Source: Dysidea avara (Eukaryota; Porifera; Demospongiae; Dictyoceratida; Dysideidae). Taken from it: 64,000 nucleotides of DNA. A program made the translations under genes and the position numbers. Of the stretch, positions 45,361 to 56,584 are shown in pieces (the stretch's first letter is position 1; each line of letters starts with the position of its first letter). The stretch covers positions 26,796,672 to 26,860,671 of the forward strand of contig NC_089277.1 in NCBI RefSeq assembly GCF_963678975.1, written 5' to 3'. A model generated the notes under the pieces. The model was not told the origin of the DNA, did not search any database, and was given only the letters and a program-made list of their open reading frames with translations.

Positions 45361-46704
45361 TTTGTCTTTGCTGATGATACAAAGTGCTTTATGAAAATAA
45401 AGTCTGAGTTGGACATCCATAGATTTCAAGAAGATTTGTCATCAGTTTCTCATTGGAGTAATAACAATAACCTTGCCTTCAGTGTTCCAAAATTTATATT
45501 TTTACGTTATCACAACATATTTAATTCATTTTATACCATCAATGGAAATACCATTCCTTGCTCTGATAGCTGTAAAGATCTTGGTATCTATTTCTCTGAT
45601 AGTTTATCATGGAGATTACACTATCGAGACATTACTTCTAAAGCTTATAAATCTTTTGGATTACTTCGCCGCATATTTAAGGAAAGTTACTGTTTGGAGA
45701 CTAGGAAGAATCTGTATGTCTCAATGATTAGATCTACTTTAATGTATTGTTCTTGCTTGTGGAAGCCATATTTACTATCTGATATTGAACTGTTAGAAAG
45801 AGTACAAAGGAGGGCAACCAAATATATTTTTAATGACTACACCAGTAACTACAAAGAAAGGCTTTTGAGACTGAAACTTCTTCCACTGATGTATATTTAC
45901 GATTTAGCTGACATCATGTTTTTTATAAAATCAGTAAAATTTCCATCTGAAAAGTTCAACATATGTGACCGGATTTGTGAAAAGGTACCTTTTTCACACA
46001 CAAAAGTTGACCCATTTTGTGCACTTTAAAGCTTCATAACTTTTTCATCATGGCATATAATTGCTTGAACTTTTCAATACATGTAGCTACAGTATCTGAC
46101 TACATTTTGATACTAATAGCAAGTTAATCAGTATAAGGAGTCAAGTGTTACATCATTTTGTTTGCTGGTATGTCAAATGTGTGGAAAAGGTACCTTTTCG
46201 CAAATCCGGTTACATATTAAACTTTGTAGAATTTATCTCTGGACCCACAAGATCAGCAGGTTACAAACTTAGACACATGATAGCATCTAAAAACAGTGTA
46301 ATGAATTCCTACTTCTACCGTATACCCAGATTGTGGAACAGCTTACCATTAATTGACTTATCCCAAACCCTCCTAACTATCAAATTCAAACTCAAGAATT
46401 ATTTTTGGAATCATTTTGTTAACAATTTTGACAGTAATAACCTATGTACTTTTTATTTCCGTTGCCCCTGTTCCAAATGTTTAAACATTCCAGCTCCTAC
46501 AAACTATTTTATTCTTTAACTTGTACTCTTTATAGCTACCCCTTGTAATTATTATTTGTAGTTATATAGCTTATTGTAATTTGTAAGTAATTAATTATGG
46601 CTACCAGTGCAAGACACTGGTAGACCTTCAGTTCTGTAATTTAATTGTTATAAGCTCTTAAATATTGTTTAATTTTGTTTATTGATCTGTACAGTTCTGT
46701 AAAG

Positions 46705-46748
<44 letters not shown>
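45361..46748 (+). pseudogene. 5'-truncated LINE reverse transcriptase, plus strand
   Basis: Opens within the RT catalytic motif (FVFADDTK, 45361-45384; FADD is the usual YxDD variant) and continues with the RT thumb: SVSHWSNNNNLAFS, CKDLGIYFSDSLSW, LERVQRRATKYIF. The frame is broken at ~45964 by a TA-type element and resumes at 46215 with FVEFISGPTRSAGYK and YRIPRLWNSLPLIDLSQT to a stop at 46517-46519. A (TAA)n tail at 46709-46746 ends the copy. Fingers, palm start and ORF1 are missing. Confidence 0.88.
45964..46214. mobile_element. TA-flanked miniature element inserted in the LINE
   Basis: Ends TGTGACCGGATTTGTGAAAA and its complement, with TA at 45962-45963 and 46215-46216. Splits the LINE reading frame between KFNI and FVEF. 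Confidence 0.88.
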
Positions 46749-46749
<1 letters not shown>

Positions 46750-47054
46750 GGATGTTATTTTACATAACATACATATTCGGTAAAGGATAGCTAGCTATTA
46801 TTGTTGTGACCTTTTTTTTTCTTTTTTTTTTGCTCTTCAATTTTTTTCAGCAAGGTGCCCCCCCTCCCCCCCTCTTTCCAGACTCTGGATCCACCCCTGC
46901 ATGAGCATAATAGGACGATATTCGAAAATTTTATTAAAATGCGCAAGCAAATATTCACTGCCGATAGTCTTATTAGTGCATTTCATATTTAAAAATACGT
47001 AATATAACTTATTAAACCATTTCTTTGTTGGTTATTCACACTTTGCAGAAATAA

Positions 47055-47155
47055 GATCGAGATACTCTAATAGAGCAGTCACTTACTCTAATACAGCAGT
47101 CACTTACTCTAATACAGCAGTCAGGAAAGGCTGATATACTCTAATAAAACAGTCA
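47055..47155 (+). repeat. Tandem cluster of dispersed motifs, 21-bp spacing
   Basis: GATCGAGATACTCTAATAGA-GCAGTCA, then two copies of CTTACTCTAATACAGCAGTCA at exact 21-bp spacing, then a fourth after 15 bp of other sequence. Confidence 0.9.
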
Positions 47156-47375
47156 TGCAATTCTAGAGCATAATCTTGATTTTGAAAGCATAATTTTGAG
47201 CATAATAGGCTTAATTTTGAGCAATGCTCTAAAGCATAATAGGTAAAATTTTGGGCATAATAGGCCGGAGCCTAGCCTGAGGGTTTATAAATTTTATAGA
47301 CTCCACATTTCATTGTGCCCGTATAACTGTTTTAGACTCTATTAGACTATTTTACATTAGACTCAGATTACTTAC

Positions 47376-47446
47376 CTCATCCACGGTTGTTTCTGCTGTA
47401 GGCTCGGCAAAAGCGGCTGGTTTTCTTGCGATAATACTAGCGCCAT
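47376..47446 (-). CDS. Candidate first coding exon of an unidentified gene
   Basis: Minus-strand ATG at 47446 opens MALVLSQENQPLLPSLQQKQ-PWM and reaches a perfect donor AG|GTAAGT (phase 2). Upstream (47460-47525) are TCACGTGA and an inverted CCAAT box, in locally CpG-containing DNA as expected of a promoter. The downstream intron runs into the transposon nest and no second exon is recognised. The protein family is unknown. Confidence 0.45.
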
Positions 47447-47691
47447 GGCAACTATGCGTTCTCACGTGACAAAATAATAGCGCTCGTTAAATCACTGCTC
47501 GTGAACAATGCATGGCGATTGGATAAACCTAGATTTTGAGCATATGTTATATTGTACCTGAAGACGTGGAGTATCTTAGAAAACAAGGTGGAGTATATGA
47601 GATTTATTACCCACCCAAAACAGCCTAGCTAAATAGAGTCTAAATTTTTTTAACTTTTCAGTAAAAGTCAGTAGAATTCCATAGGTAATTA

Positions 47692-47910
47692 CAGTGGAAC
47701 CTCGATTATCCAAACTAATTGTGGGAAAGAGTGTTAATATAATCGAATAGATGTAAAATTGAACACCCATACATTTTATATACAGAGCTTTGCTCAACTA
47801 CACTAATAAAGCATACACTTGTTGACAAAATACCCTAATTGAGCAGTCAATTTGTGTTCTGCTAATCAAGAGTTTGGTTAATCGGTGTTTGGATAATTGA
47901 GGTTCCACTG
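47692..47910. mobile_element. pogo/Tigger-type miniature element
   Basis: CAGTGGAACCTCGATTATCC at the left and GGATAATTGAGGTTCCACTG at the right, with TA on both sides. These ends are characteristic of pogo-group Tc1/mariner elements. Contains a dispersed motif variant (CCTAATTGAGCAGTCA). Confidence 0.9.
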
Positions 47911-48137
47911 TATAATAAATTACATACATTAAGAAATTAGACTTGTTTAATTTTTTTATAACTTTGTGAAACAATCGAGTATTGACTTTAAATGAATAGC
48001 TGGGAAGTTGTGGAATTCTTTGATTAGCATAACTAAAATTCAATATCTAATTAAGTGCTATTTCTTATGTCCCCTCATATATTCAGTGGCAGATCAGGGG
48101 GGATGGGGTTACATCTCCAGCACCATTCCATGGGGCT

Positions 48138-48497
48138 CAATGGCAGATCCAGGATGGGGCAAATGCCCCCCTCCCCAACCTTACATTGCTTTTCCTCTGT
48201 GGAAGAGCCACACTCCTTATATTGATTGGCTTGCTCTTTTAATCAAAAGACAGCCAAATACTGCAGCTTTACGTATGGGTGACTATAATTATGTAATGAT
48301 CAAAAAGTTACGAAGTTGTAAAGTTCAGAAAAATAGGTCAAATTTTGTGTGCGAAAAAGGTATCTTTTTGCAAATCCTGTCACGTATACAGAGTGATCAT
48401 TGTTGTTTTAAAAATACAGCAAATTACAAGAGATTCAGCTCTTCCCAACTTAGCCTGTTTGTGCCCCTCCCCTCGCCAGCTCTTGGATCTACCCCTG
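48138..48497. mobile_element. hAT-like miniature element, diverged
   Basis: Ends CAATGGCAGATCCAGGATGG and CTCTTGGATCTACCCCTG, relatives of the CAGGGGCGGATCC family. Contains a decayed half of the TGTGACCGG element (48335-48383). Confidence 0.6.
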
Positions 48498-48537
48498 TAG
48501 TATTATTATTTAATAGTATACTGTGGTATAAGTAATA

Positions 48538-48858
48538 CAGGGGCGGATCCAGAGTTTGGGAAGAGGGGGGGCACCTTGCTGAAAAAAGTTGAAGAGCAAA
48601 AAAAAAAAAAAAAAAAAAAAAGGGCACAACAATAATAGCTAGTTATCCTTTACCAAATATATTCTATCACGTATGTTATGTAAAATAAAATGCTTATTTA
48701 TAGCTTCATAGGTAAGCTACACTGCCTCATGATTATTGTGACTGCTTTATTAGAATAATTGACTGCTCTATTAGAGTATCTCGATCTTGTATGTAATTTC
48801 TTGAAGGGGGGGGGGGGGGGGCATTTGCCCCAAATGCCCCATCCTGGATCCGCCATTG
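48538..48858. mobile_element. hAT-like miniature element (CAGGGGCGGATCC ends)
   Basis: Starts CAGGGGCGGATCCAG and ends CTGGATCCGCCATTG, with GTAATAC at both borders (partly overlapping the ends). Has a poly-A tract, an ACATAACATACG stretch, two dispersed motifs (48740-48787) and a 17-nt G run. Reference copy for the split element at 45198-46899. Confidence 0.82.
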
Positions 48859-49400
48859 TAATACATCACTCTAGTATACTCACCTAATAGGTGAAGGAAG
48901 ATATACCAGAATTAACCACGTTACTTTTATACAGAGGTTTGCAAACATCGATTGTGGATTTAAATTGTAGGCACAAAAATGAAATGATTGTGGGTTTCAC
49001 TGGTTGTAGTAATACCATTTTAAACCAAATAAACACTGTGGAGGAATAAAGTAACCTAAGGTGCTAAATAAACACTTAGACATATAGCATATAGGTTGGG
49101 AATGTTTGAGGCATCTTTTTGTGCAGTTGAAATGTACTCTGTAGAAAAGCAATCCTTACATTTCAAAAATGACTATTTAGTGAAGCTTAGTAACTGAACT
49201 ATGCAATGCTGACTCACTCAATTCCTTTTGCTTCACAACAATGCCCCTAACTAAACCAACACATGTTTAACTCAAACCCACAATGCAAAATTTTAAGCAG
49301 CTCTAATTCAAACTCACAATGCAAAACTTTAAGAAGCTTTATATTAATAATCAAGGGAACTGATTCTTTGTAGCTGCCTCAGCAGTTGTGGTCAGGGTTA
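48859..49400. other. Non-coding spacer
   Basis: No gene recognised. A short direct duplication (AACTCAAACCCACAATGCAA near 49271 and CAAACTCACAATGCAAAACT near 49309) is the only structure. Confidence 0.35.
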
Positions 49401-49562
49401 TACCGTAATTTGCTTTTTTCGTTTTCACATGCAAAATTTGTATGAAAATTTCTTGCACAGAAATTTTTATAAAATATCAACCTACTCTAATAGTGCAGTC
49501 ATTATGTAAATCATATTATGTAAATATTTTTACATGAAATGAAAATAAAGCGAATTATGGTA
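49401..49562. mobile_element. Miniature element, TACCGTAATTTGC ends
   Basis: TACCGTAATTTGC...CGTTTTCACATG at the left and CATGAAATGAAAATAAAGCG-AATTATGGTA at the right, 162 bp. A dispersed motif (ACTCTAATAGTGCAGTCA) lies in its centre. Confidence 0.7.
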
Positions 49563-49983
49563 TCATGATATTGCCCTACCCCGTCACAGGGTGATATGTG
49601 ATATATAACCCTGTGTCAAAGTGGTATATATATATATATGTCCTGCTAGGAATTTTATTACTTTATATTTAACAAATTTAAAAAATGCACTTTGGTCCTC
49701 TGATGTGATTGTTACAGTAGCTATAAAATAATATGACAATTGATTTTAGGCTAGAACTGAATTCATGACTGTCACTAATCCCTACATGCATACTTTTCAT
49801 TAAAAAGTCCTGAAACAGATTTAAAAATATCTTTAGTGTCTGGGGATGTGCCTTCAGACTCCCTGAATGATATAGCTACCCTTGTCATGGTACACCCTTC
49901 CTTGGATCCACCCCCGCTATGTAATAAAACAAAGTGACATTGACGTGAGTATTACTCTTGTCAATATCATTATATACACAGCA

Positions 49984-50294
49984 TATTATCAAGAGTTAAT
50001 AATAGTGGAGGGAGAGTGTCTAACACTGCATAGGCCTGTAAAAAATGATCCTGAGAAATTCAAAGGGATTCTTTCTGTAAAACTCTGTAATTTGTAGTAT
50101 TCTCCATAGGTGAAGATTGTTTCAATCATCACATTTCTTTGTTCTCTCAGTGTGCAATCATCACATTACCTTGTTCTGCCTGTGTGAACATTTTACACAT
50201 CTGAAGGAATCCCTTTGAATTTCTCAGGATCATTTTTTACAGGCCTATGCAGTGTTAGACACTCTCCCTCCACTATTATTAACTCTTGATATTA
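49984..50294. mobile_element. Inverted repeat with ~90-bp arms
   Basis: ATTATCAAGAGTTAATAATA through CAAAGGGATTCTTTC (49984-50074) recurs inverted at 50204-50294, around a ~130-bp centre. Near-perfect arms imply a recent origin. Confidence 0.85.
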
Positions 50295-50466
50295 TGGATT
50301 CCTGAAGTTCTTAGTACAGCAAATTTGCTGACTGTACACCTGCTACAGTGGTCCAAGGCATGTTATTTTAACTAAACAGAGCTATGCAGTACATTTACAC
50401 TTGTAAGTATAAATTGCATCATAATTATTAATACACCACAAAGCTGGTAAAGAAACACTATCACTC

Positions 50467-50569
50467 CTAGTTACTATTGTGAATAGTCCATCCATTTTCA
50501 GTGATGAGGTTGTTGTTCTCTGGACCAATTATTGCTGAAGACATTGAATCTTTACTATCACCGAGGTAT
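50467..50569 (-). CDS. PITRM1: PITRM1-like portion B, last exon
   Basis: Acceptor TATGTAG|ATACC; completes R with the previous exon and reads YLGDSKDSMSSAIIGPENN then LITENGWTIHNSN and TAG. Matches the family's final ...YLGxGKSxxxxAxLGPEN...W... segment. Confidence 0.9.
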
Positions 50570-50698
50570 CTACATAGCACACACAACTAGTATAAAATGG
50601 TACCAGTATTTTGTCATGTACAACATTTTATATACATATCACATAATGATTAGATGCACACATAACAAATTGTACATAAAGTACAAAAAAAAGTGAAG

Positions 50699-50970
50699 TC
50701 CACACAAAAACAGCCAAGCTGTGAAAAAATGGTGTGGCCTTTAAAAGCTTGGGTGAAAAAAGTTTTGAAATCAAAGGTGGCAGCCATGAAATGGCTGCAA
50801 TGATGTTAATGCTAAAAAAATTTAATAACAGTTGTGTGTGTATTGTTAGAATTTATTAGCATTAACATCATTGCAACCATTTCTTGGCCGCCACCTTTGA
50901 TTTCACAACTTTTTTTCACCCAAGTATTTAAAGGCCCCATTTTTTCACAGCTTGGCTGTTTTTGTGTGGA
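50699..50970. repeat. Long palindrome, diverged subfamily
   Basis: TCCACACAAAAACAGCC at the left and GGCTGTTTTTGTGTGGA at the right. Relative of the composite palindrome with changed outer ends (CCACAC for CTAATC). Sits in a portion B intron. Confidence 0.8.
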
Positions 50971-51005
50971 TTGTACATATATTATAAAGAAGCATGACAA
51001 CCGAC

Positions 51006-51139
51006 CTTGCTGCAACTTCCATCACAGATTTTTTGGTTACAGCAAACATTTGATCACGGTGCTGTTGTCGTAGTTCATCTGATATTCCTTGTAAAAACAA
51101 TGTTAAACCCTTGTTACCAGGACTGACTGGGGAATCAAC
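51006..51139 (-). CDS. PITRM1: PITRM1-like portion B exon (GISDELRQQHRDQ)
   Basis: 134 nt, phase 0 in and 2 out. Reads VDSPVSPGNKGLTLFLQGIS then DELRQQHRDQMFAVTKKSV, matching VDAPVAPSDKGMDxFLxGxSDExxQxHREQLF of presequence protease. The donor GCAAG|GTCGGT is mildly non-consensus. Confidence 0.92.
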
Positions 51140-51243
51140 CTGGTATTTAACAAACAGTACGACTTAAACAGAAACACGTATTAATGATAAATATGTACTC
51201 CATCATTTCACCTTTATGTCAATACATAGAATAGTTCTCTATG

Positions 51244-51747
51244 TACCGTATATGACCGTATTAAGCCGGGCTCAAATACACGCAGGGGCTCAAATATACG
51301 CCGGGTACAGCTAGGGGACTGTCATAATAAACGCCGGGGCTCATTTAAATGCCAGGGTGCTAATGATATGCACTGAAAGGGGTTCTAAACTCGTGTCAGC
51401 TGCTAACTATACAGTGATGTCTCGTCACCAGTGTTATGATGTCTTGTCTTGTTCGACTATGCGTTCTCTTCTGGTGATGGCCATAGCGTATTTATCGTGG
51501 TCATTGTCATCTTTCCGCCCGACTTCCAATGTTTCACCCAGCAGAGGAGTCCAAATGGGTTTATGGACGTGATGGGCTATGGATTTTGTATTCCGTAGGT
51601 ACTTGTACTGGCACCTGTCATTCTCAACGAGTGGCTAGTAAGAAATAAACGCCCGGGTCCAAATTAACGCCGGTCTTGTTTAAACGCCGGGTCAAAAATG
51701 ATTTATAGGAAATAAACGTCCGGGCTTCTATACGGTCATATACGGTA
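51244..51747. mobile_element. Miniature element with ACGCCGGG iterations
   Basis: Ends TACCGTATATGACCGTATTA and the inverted TATACGGTCATATACGGTA. Both subterminal regions carry several spaced copies of AAACGCCGGG/ACGCCGGGG, all pointing inward. Lies in the intron between portion B exons 52244 and 51139. Confidence 0.85.
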
Positions 51748-52243
51748 TGTATATACATACAGTATGCACCAGTTGAAGCTTTGACTACTATAGTACTGTC
51801 AAAAAGATAAATAGTAACATTAGGAAGGGGCAAACTTTGTAAGTAAAGGTGCAAGCGGTAGGTACAAATATTAAATTAAATTTATAGCAAACTATGTAAA
51901 ATTTTGAAAGAATAATTTTTTACCAGATTCACAAAAATTAGTCCTTAATAAGCAAACTTCATGCACTGACCCTTACGTAGCTTTCAAAATATTTTTGTGG
52001 AAATTTTATTACGCCTATAGCTAAACTACCATATTTACTTGGTTGCTTTTATTATCTTAGTTCAAAACATTGACGCAGCGACTATTCAAACTTGACACTT
52101 TTCATTGTTTGAAAACGTTTAAGCCTTTACTTTCAAAATTGTTTGTGGCATCACTCAAATGTGCTACTATTGAAGGTGTGGTATCTAACCAAGTTAATAC
52201 GATATGTTTTCTTTAAAAAAAATAGCAATGTCAGGACACACAC

Positions 52244-52358
52244 CTGAGAGAAGACTCCCAGCTTAGCTTCATCAACATCTTGATCACTGAAGTTACCATT
52301 GATGGCCCAGTCTATACAGTTCTCAAATGACTTGAATGTTTCCACAGAATTAGGGTCC
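52244..52358 (-). CDS. PITRM1: PITRM1-like portion B exon (CIDWAINGNFSDQDVDEAKL)
   Basis: 115 nt, phase 1 in and 0 out. Reads DPNSVETFKSFENCIDWAI then NGNFSDQDVDEAKLGVFSQ, close to DPNTIETLQSFxKAVDWAxxGKFTQQDIDEAKLSVFS. Confidence 0.95.
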
Positions 52359-52412
52359 CTAGAAACACAATTACTTGTAGCAAGTCAAATCAATTTTAGC
52401 TTGAAGTCATAC

Positions 52413-52481
52413 CGATAAGAGAAGAATGAAAACACGCCAGCTGAACTTTTAGCTCCTGCACCATATGCACCACCTTTTTCC
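52413..52481 (-). CDS. PITRM1: PITRM1-like portion B exon (REKGGAYGAGAK)
   Basis: 69 nt. With the split Arg codon it reads REKGGAYGAGAKSSAGVFSF and ends FSYR. The Arg and the Tyr six residues later are the substrate-binding pair of the C-terminal M16 domain, both retained. The upstream intron is 4.5 kb long and full of repeats. Confidence 0.95.
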
Positions 52482-52724
52482 CTAAAAGAAGAGGAAACAA
52501 GTAAAATAAAATAAACAGGATAACATACAAATACACTTGTAAGCATGTACTGTACGTGTTTACATAGTAAAGAGTCAGAAATACTACTATACACACATTG
52601 CATACACGGAGTTATAGCTGTTGAGTGGTAGTGGTAGCTATTATATTTAAGTGGTGGTTAGTACCAACCAAAAAAGCCACTGAAGATCAAGATACTCTAA
52701 TAGAACAATCACCGTATAATGAAA

Positions 52725-53307
52725 TACCGTATGACAACAAATATTGGCGAAGCTAATATTTGGCGATTTGCTATAAAATTGTAGTTGGCGAAATTTTAAT
52801 TTGGCGAAATGCTCTCACTGAAAAATTGGCGAATGACGTAAGTACGATGCTGTACTGGCTCGTTTTGACGCCATGTTGTACTGCTCCAATTTCTTTCGTA
52901 GCCGCACCCACTTGCAGGATTATTTGCTGTCTGTAGGCATACTCGCCCATTTATCAATGGATGCACACGAATTCATGTCTGCTGCTGTCTGCAAGCTTAC
53001 ATGGGGCCACGCCCACTAATCGAGTATGATTTTTAGTCTAGTCAGTAAGCCACACCCATTTGCATGCGTGGAAACACGTTAATTTACCAGTTTCAGCAGT
53101 ATCCACGAAGGTTTGTAAAAAGACCTACTTCAACAACTGCTTGGCCCAAGGTTTGTTTAATGTGTTTGTTTATGTGAAAAAAAAATCATCAACGAGTTTA
53201 AAAAAAATATATATATATATATTGACGAAATTTAAATTTGGCGGATTAGTGACGAATCGCCAATTCGCCAAATTTAGTTCACCGCCAAATTTAATTGATA
53301 TACGGTA
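52725..53307. mobile_element. Miniature element with TTTGGCGAA iterations
   Basis: Ends TACCGTATGACAACAAATAT and the inverted TTAATTGATATACGGTA. Subterminal TTGGCGAA/TTCGCCAA strings are repeated at least eight times. Located in the 4.5-kb intron of portion B. Confidence 0.82.
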
Positions 53308-53554
53308 TTCTAATAGAATGTTCAAAGGTGTATTAAGATTCTAATAAAACAGTCAGAATCTACACTTTCTTAAGAGCGCTGTTGGAGCATAATCATACAG
53401 AATGGTAGTACTGGACTTGGTTATACCTAACCAATACTGCCAAGGCACCAGGATGGTATTGTGAAGCTGGTTTTTGGTGATTTTTTGGCCAAAAAGACCC
53501 AAACCTCTGTGATCCTAACAGGCATACCCAATAGATTGTTACAAAATTTAAAAA

Positions 53555-54800
53555 AAAAATAATTCAATGGAATTTTCTACTGCCTGCCTGCCTGCCTGCC
53601 TGCTTCCCTCCCTATTGTCTTCAGACAAGCATAATTTGATAACAGCTAAGGTTACGGGCTTGATTTTTTTACTATTTGACATCACTTCTTCCTGAGATGT
53701 GCCTTTTGGCATACTGCAGTACATAAAATACATGCATCATGGACTTACTTATGTCCTCCTTTGTGTCCCATTTCCTCTAGCTGACAACCCAAGGTGCTGA
53801 TTCTAGAGCTGAGCGATATTTCAGTACTCACGATCAAAAAATCATTATTGTGTTACGATAATCGCAGTTTACTATCGCGACATTGCTGTAAGATTACTAG
53901 AACATTGTTGCCAAGTTTATTTAACAGTTTTGTAACTCTTTAGGCTTGCTTATTCATGAAATGTTTAGTTGCAAGGCTATGACAAGCTTGAGGGAACCAA
54001 CACTTCAGAAAGAGCGTACAAGATTTCCAGATTTCTACTGTGATTTCTGATTTCTAGGCTGATTTATAGTTTACAGAAAATTTACAGAGAAACACGGAGG
54101 TTAGAGGCTTGATTTCTGATTTCTGCTGCTGGGAGCGTACGAAATTTCATGAAGTGTTGGATCCTCGAACAAGCTGTGTAGATTTACCGCCTGCCCACGC
54201 AATTAGTCAATTGCTTTGAAAGAGTCCAGAATTCCACTAAAAAGGCTGCTTGAGAAGCTGGCTTAGCTGTTTTACAACTACTTGGCTTGCTTTATCATGG
54301 ACAAGTTTGGCTGCAAGGGTGTAATAAAACTTGAAGAAATATTGGCTGTCCCAAAAGTAATTACCTAATTAATGCACTTGGAAGAAAACAGTAATCTATA
54401 ATGGTGTTAATTTTCTACTATTGCTCAGCACTAGCCGATTCATAGTGGCACAATGCATGGCTTCCCTACGTTTGTAAATGGGAATCGTCCATACTTTCCG
54501 TGGTGACTGGAATGATTGCAGAGGCACTTTTGATGCTGTTTATTGTTTGTAATACTGTGGTAATTAAAGGATTAATGCTGTTTAATGGATTGAAAACAAA
54601 GCGTATTGAACACTTCACTTTTGAGTTAGTAATTGATAGTTGAGGCACCCGAATCGTCTGTATTTTTCATGGTGACTGGATTGATTGCAGAGGTGCTTCT
54701 CCTACTGTTCTTTGTTTATAGCTCTGTGTAACAGGCTGAACATAGGTGAAAGTGAAGCGTAATGACCACTACACTTTTGAGTAGTGTTGTGAACTGGTAT
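53555..54800. repeat. Dispersed repeat R1, interrupted copy
   Basis: 53564-53790 and 54430-54740 align with consecutive parts of 62105-62545. Shared strings are TTCAGACAAGC, GTTACGGGCTTGATTTTTT, GTGCCTTTTGGCATACTGCA, and GTCCTCCTTTG. The intervening 53790-54430 is foreign. A (TGCC)n tract (53579-53603) replaces the GTAA repeats of the other copy. 54470-54560 and 54645-54730 are an internal tandem duplication. Confidence 0.7.
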
Positions 54801-55087
54801 GGAAAAACTGGTTATTAACTGGTATCGTCTATATAGGTCAAGCCGATTATTGGTTAAGGAGCCTTTAAACTGGTTTTGCCCACCCTCTTGGTAAACCATA
54901 AATTAACCCTGACAAGTGTTAACATTATAACATAACCTCAAAGCATGTGATTGTAATAACTGTTATTGTAAGGCAGGATGTTGGTGGTCACTTTGGTATC
55001 ACCCAAAGGCTTCCAACAGGTATGTTGAGCACTGTTGTGTCTGCTTATATAGACAATAAATCAATATCCAATTATTCAACTTCCAAT

Positions 55088-55285
55088 GCCATATCAGAAA
55101 TTTTTGAGGGACGAAACTGTTGTGAATTTCACGAGTAATGATGCTTTTGTGAAAATATAATCGTGAAATGTTTCAGGTTTATACACATTACCAAATCTGT
55201 TTTCTATACTTTCGTGAATTTAAATTGGATTTTGCAACATTTCGCAAAAAAAAATTATCCATCAAAAAATTTCCATTATACGGTA
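55088..55285. mobile_element. Degraded TACCGTA-ended miniature element
   Basis: Right end ...AAAAAATTTCCATTATACGG-TA; left end TATCAGAAATTTTTGAGGGA is its decayed complement. TTCGTGAA/TTTCGC strings repeat inside. Confidence 0.5.
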
Positions 55286-55479
55286 ACCAGTTTTAGTAAA
55301 TTCTGCAGGTTCACAGCACTACTGTCAAGTCAGTAATTTAATACTGGGGCGCGTGTTCAGATGAAAACTTTGACTCTGGTACCATCTATATATTCTTGAT
55401 GTGGATGCATAGGTTTACCAGTCATAACAATTTTACAAAAAAGGTAAACAAACAACTCAAAACAAGTATAACGAAAAAG

Positions 55480-55690
55480 TAGCAATTTTAGGGATCACAG
55501 AAAAAAGTAGGGAAACAAGGGAGGTTGCCCACACCTGCAGATATACTAGTGAACATTTAATCCCTAATTCAGTCTTGGGTATACACCGAATTAGAGATTA
55601 AATGATTACTAGTATATTTGTAGGTATAGGTGACCTCCTTGTTTCCCAACCTTTTTTTTCTATGATCCCTAATCAAACTTAAAATTCCTA
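55480..55690. mobile_element. Foldback, AAGTAGGGAAACAAGG family
   Basis: AGGGATCACAGAAAAAAGTA / GGGAAACAAGGGAGG pairs with the right arm CCTCCTTGTTTCCC...CTATGATCCCT. Inner TTTAATCCCTAATT pairs with AATTAGAGATTAAA. Confidence 0.8.
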
Positions 55691-55699
55691 ATTTTCCTT

Positions 55700-56584
55700 A
55701 CCAAACGGTACGGTCGTACCGTTTAAATAGGAATCCAGGTAAAATTTTCGCGCGCCGCCAAAAATTCCACCTTTAAAAATCATTCTACAGATATCTTATG
55801 ACCTTTACGGAATAGTACTAGTCCATATAGTACATAAAACTGCATTAAATACAACAAAACGCTTACAGGTGGCCGGATATAAATAAAAAAAAAAATCGCC
55901 AAAACTCGAATTTTAGCCTCACTGCCTCACTCACTGACCACAGTAGCAAGCCTAGAGTCCAAACAAAAGCAGCGCACGGCCACCATTTTACGCAACAATA
56001 ACAAACTCACCAGTGGGATGTGCTTTTTGGGGTTCCGACGAGTGTGTGCCCTCTGCGCCTTGTCTTTTCTTTTATCTTCAATCAGGCTGCTTGTCTTCTT
56101 CTTCATCCAATGAAACCATATCAAGGCGTTAATTTTCCGTATCAACACTTTCTTTAAACAGCATAATAGACACCACAAGATTATATAAGACACTTAGACT
56201 ACGCTACTGTACTGTACGGAGGAATAGATTATATTCCTTACTGATATAATCTACGACGGCGGGTACTGTACAGAGGTACTGGTACTAGATAGCTTCACGA
56301 TAGGTCACAAGATCATGCCCATTCTTCATTCTGCGCATTATTGATCTATCAATTGAAACCACGATGACACACCTTTTTTACACTAGCTGTATTTCAGTGA
56401 CCACACACCTTCAATTTGGAAGGCTGACTCGTCATACTCTATAATCGATCAAAACCACGCCCCCTTTTTTGGCAAGCGCACATTTTGCAAGCTGTCTCGA
56501 GATACTCTAATACAGCAGTCACCCTAATAGAACAGTCACATGCTATAGCTAGCTGTATGCCTTAACAAAAAACTAAACAAACCA
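55700..56584. other. Repeat-poor part of the 4.5-kb intron of portion B
   Basis: Contains the 22-bp palindrome AAACGGTACG-GT-CGTACCGTTT (55703-55724). A minus-strand frame at about 56016-56145 reads KDKAQRAHTRRNPKKHIPL up to a donor-like CTG|GTGAGT. Moderately CpG-rich, so an alternative first exon is conceivable but unproven. Dispersed motifs at 56501-56540. Confidence 0.35.

Larger units (their letters stand above)
45198..46899. mobile_element. hAT-like element split by a LINE insertion
   Basis: Left end GATGGCGGATCCAGGATGGG, right end CTCTGGATCCACCCCTG. Compared with the uninterrupted relative at 48538-48858 (inverted), the sequence breaks at ...GAAGCTATAAA (45360) and resumes ...ATGTTATTTTACATAACATA (46751). 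Carries dispersed motifs at 45271-45319. Confidence 0.75.
44534..47328. mobile_element. Outer inverted-repeat element containing a nest of insertions
   Basis: AGTTATACGGGCACAATG... at the left reappears inverted at the right (...CATTGTGCCCGTATAACT) with shared GTGGAGTCTAT and AAATTTATAAACCC over ~55 bp. TSD not resolved. The interior has a GCATAATAGG-rich part (47165-47270), a minus-strand LINE tail, and a hAT-like element that itself contains a plus-strand LINE and a TA-type element. Confidence 0.65.

Noticed and set aside
55927-56193. 88-residue minus-strand ORF in a portion B intron
   Set aside because: Only a donor-like site supports it; start lies in unlikely sequence and no homology is recognised. 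Left as a remark under 55700-56584.
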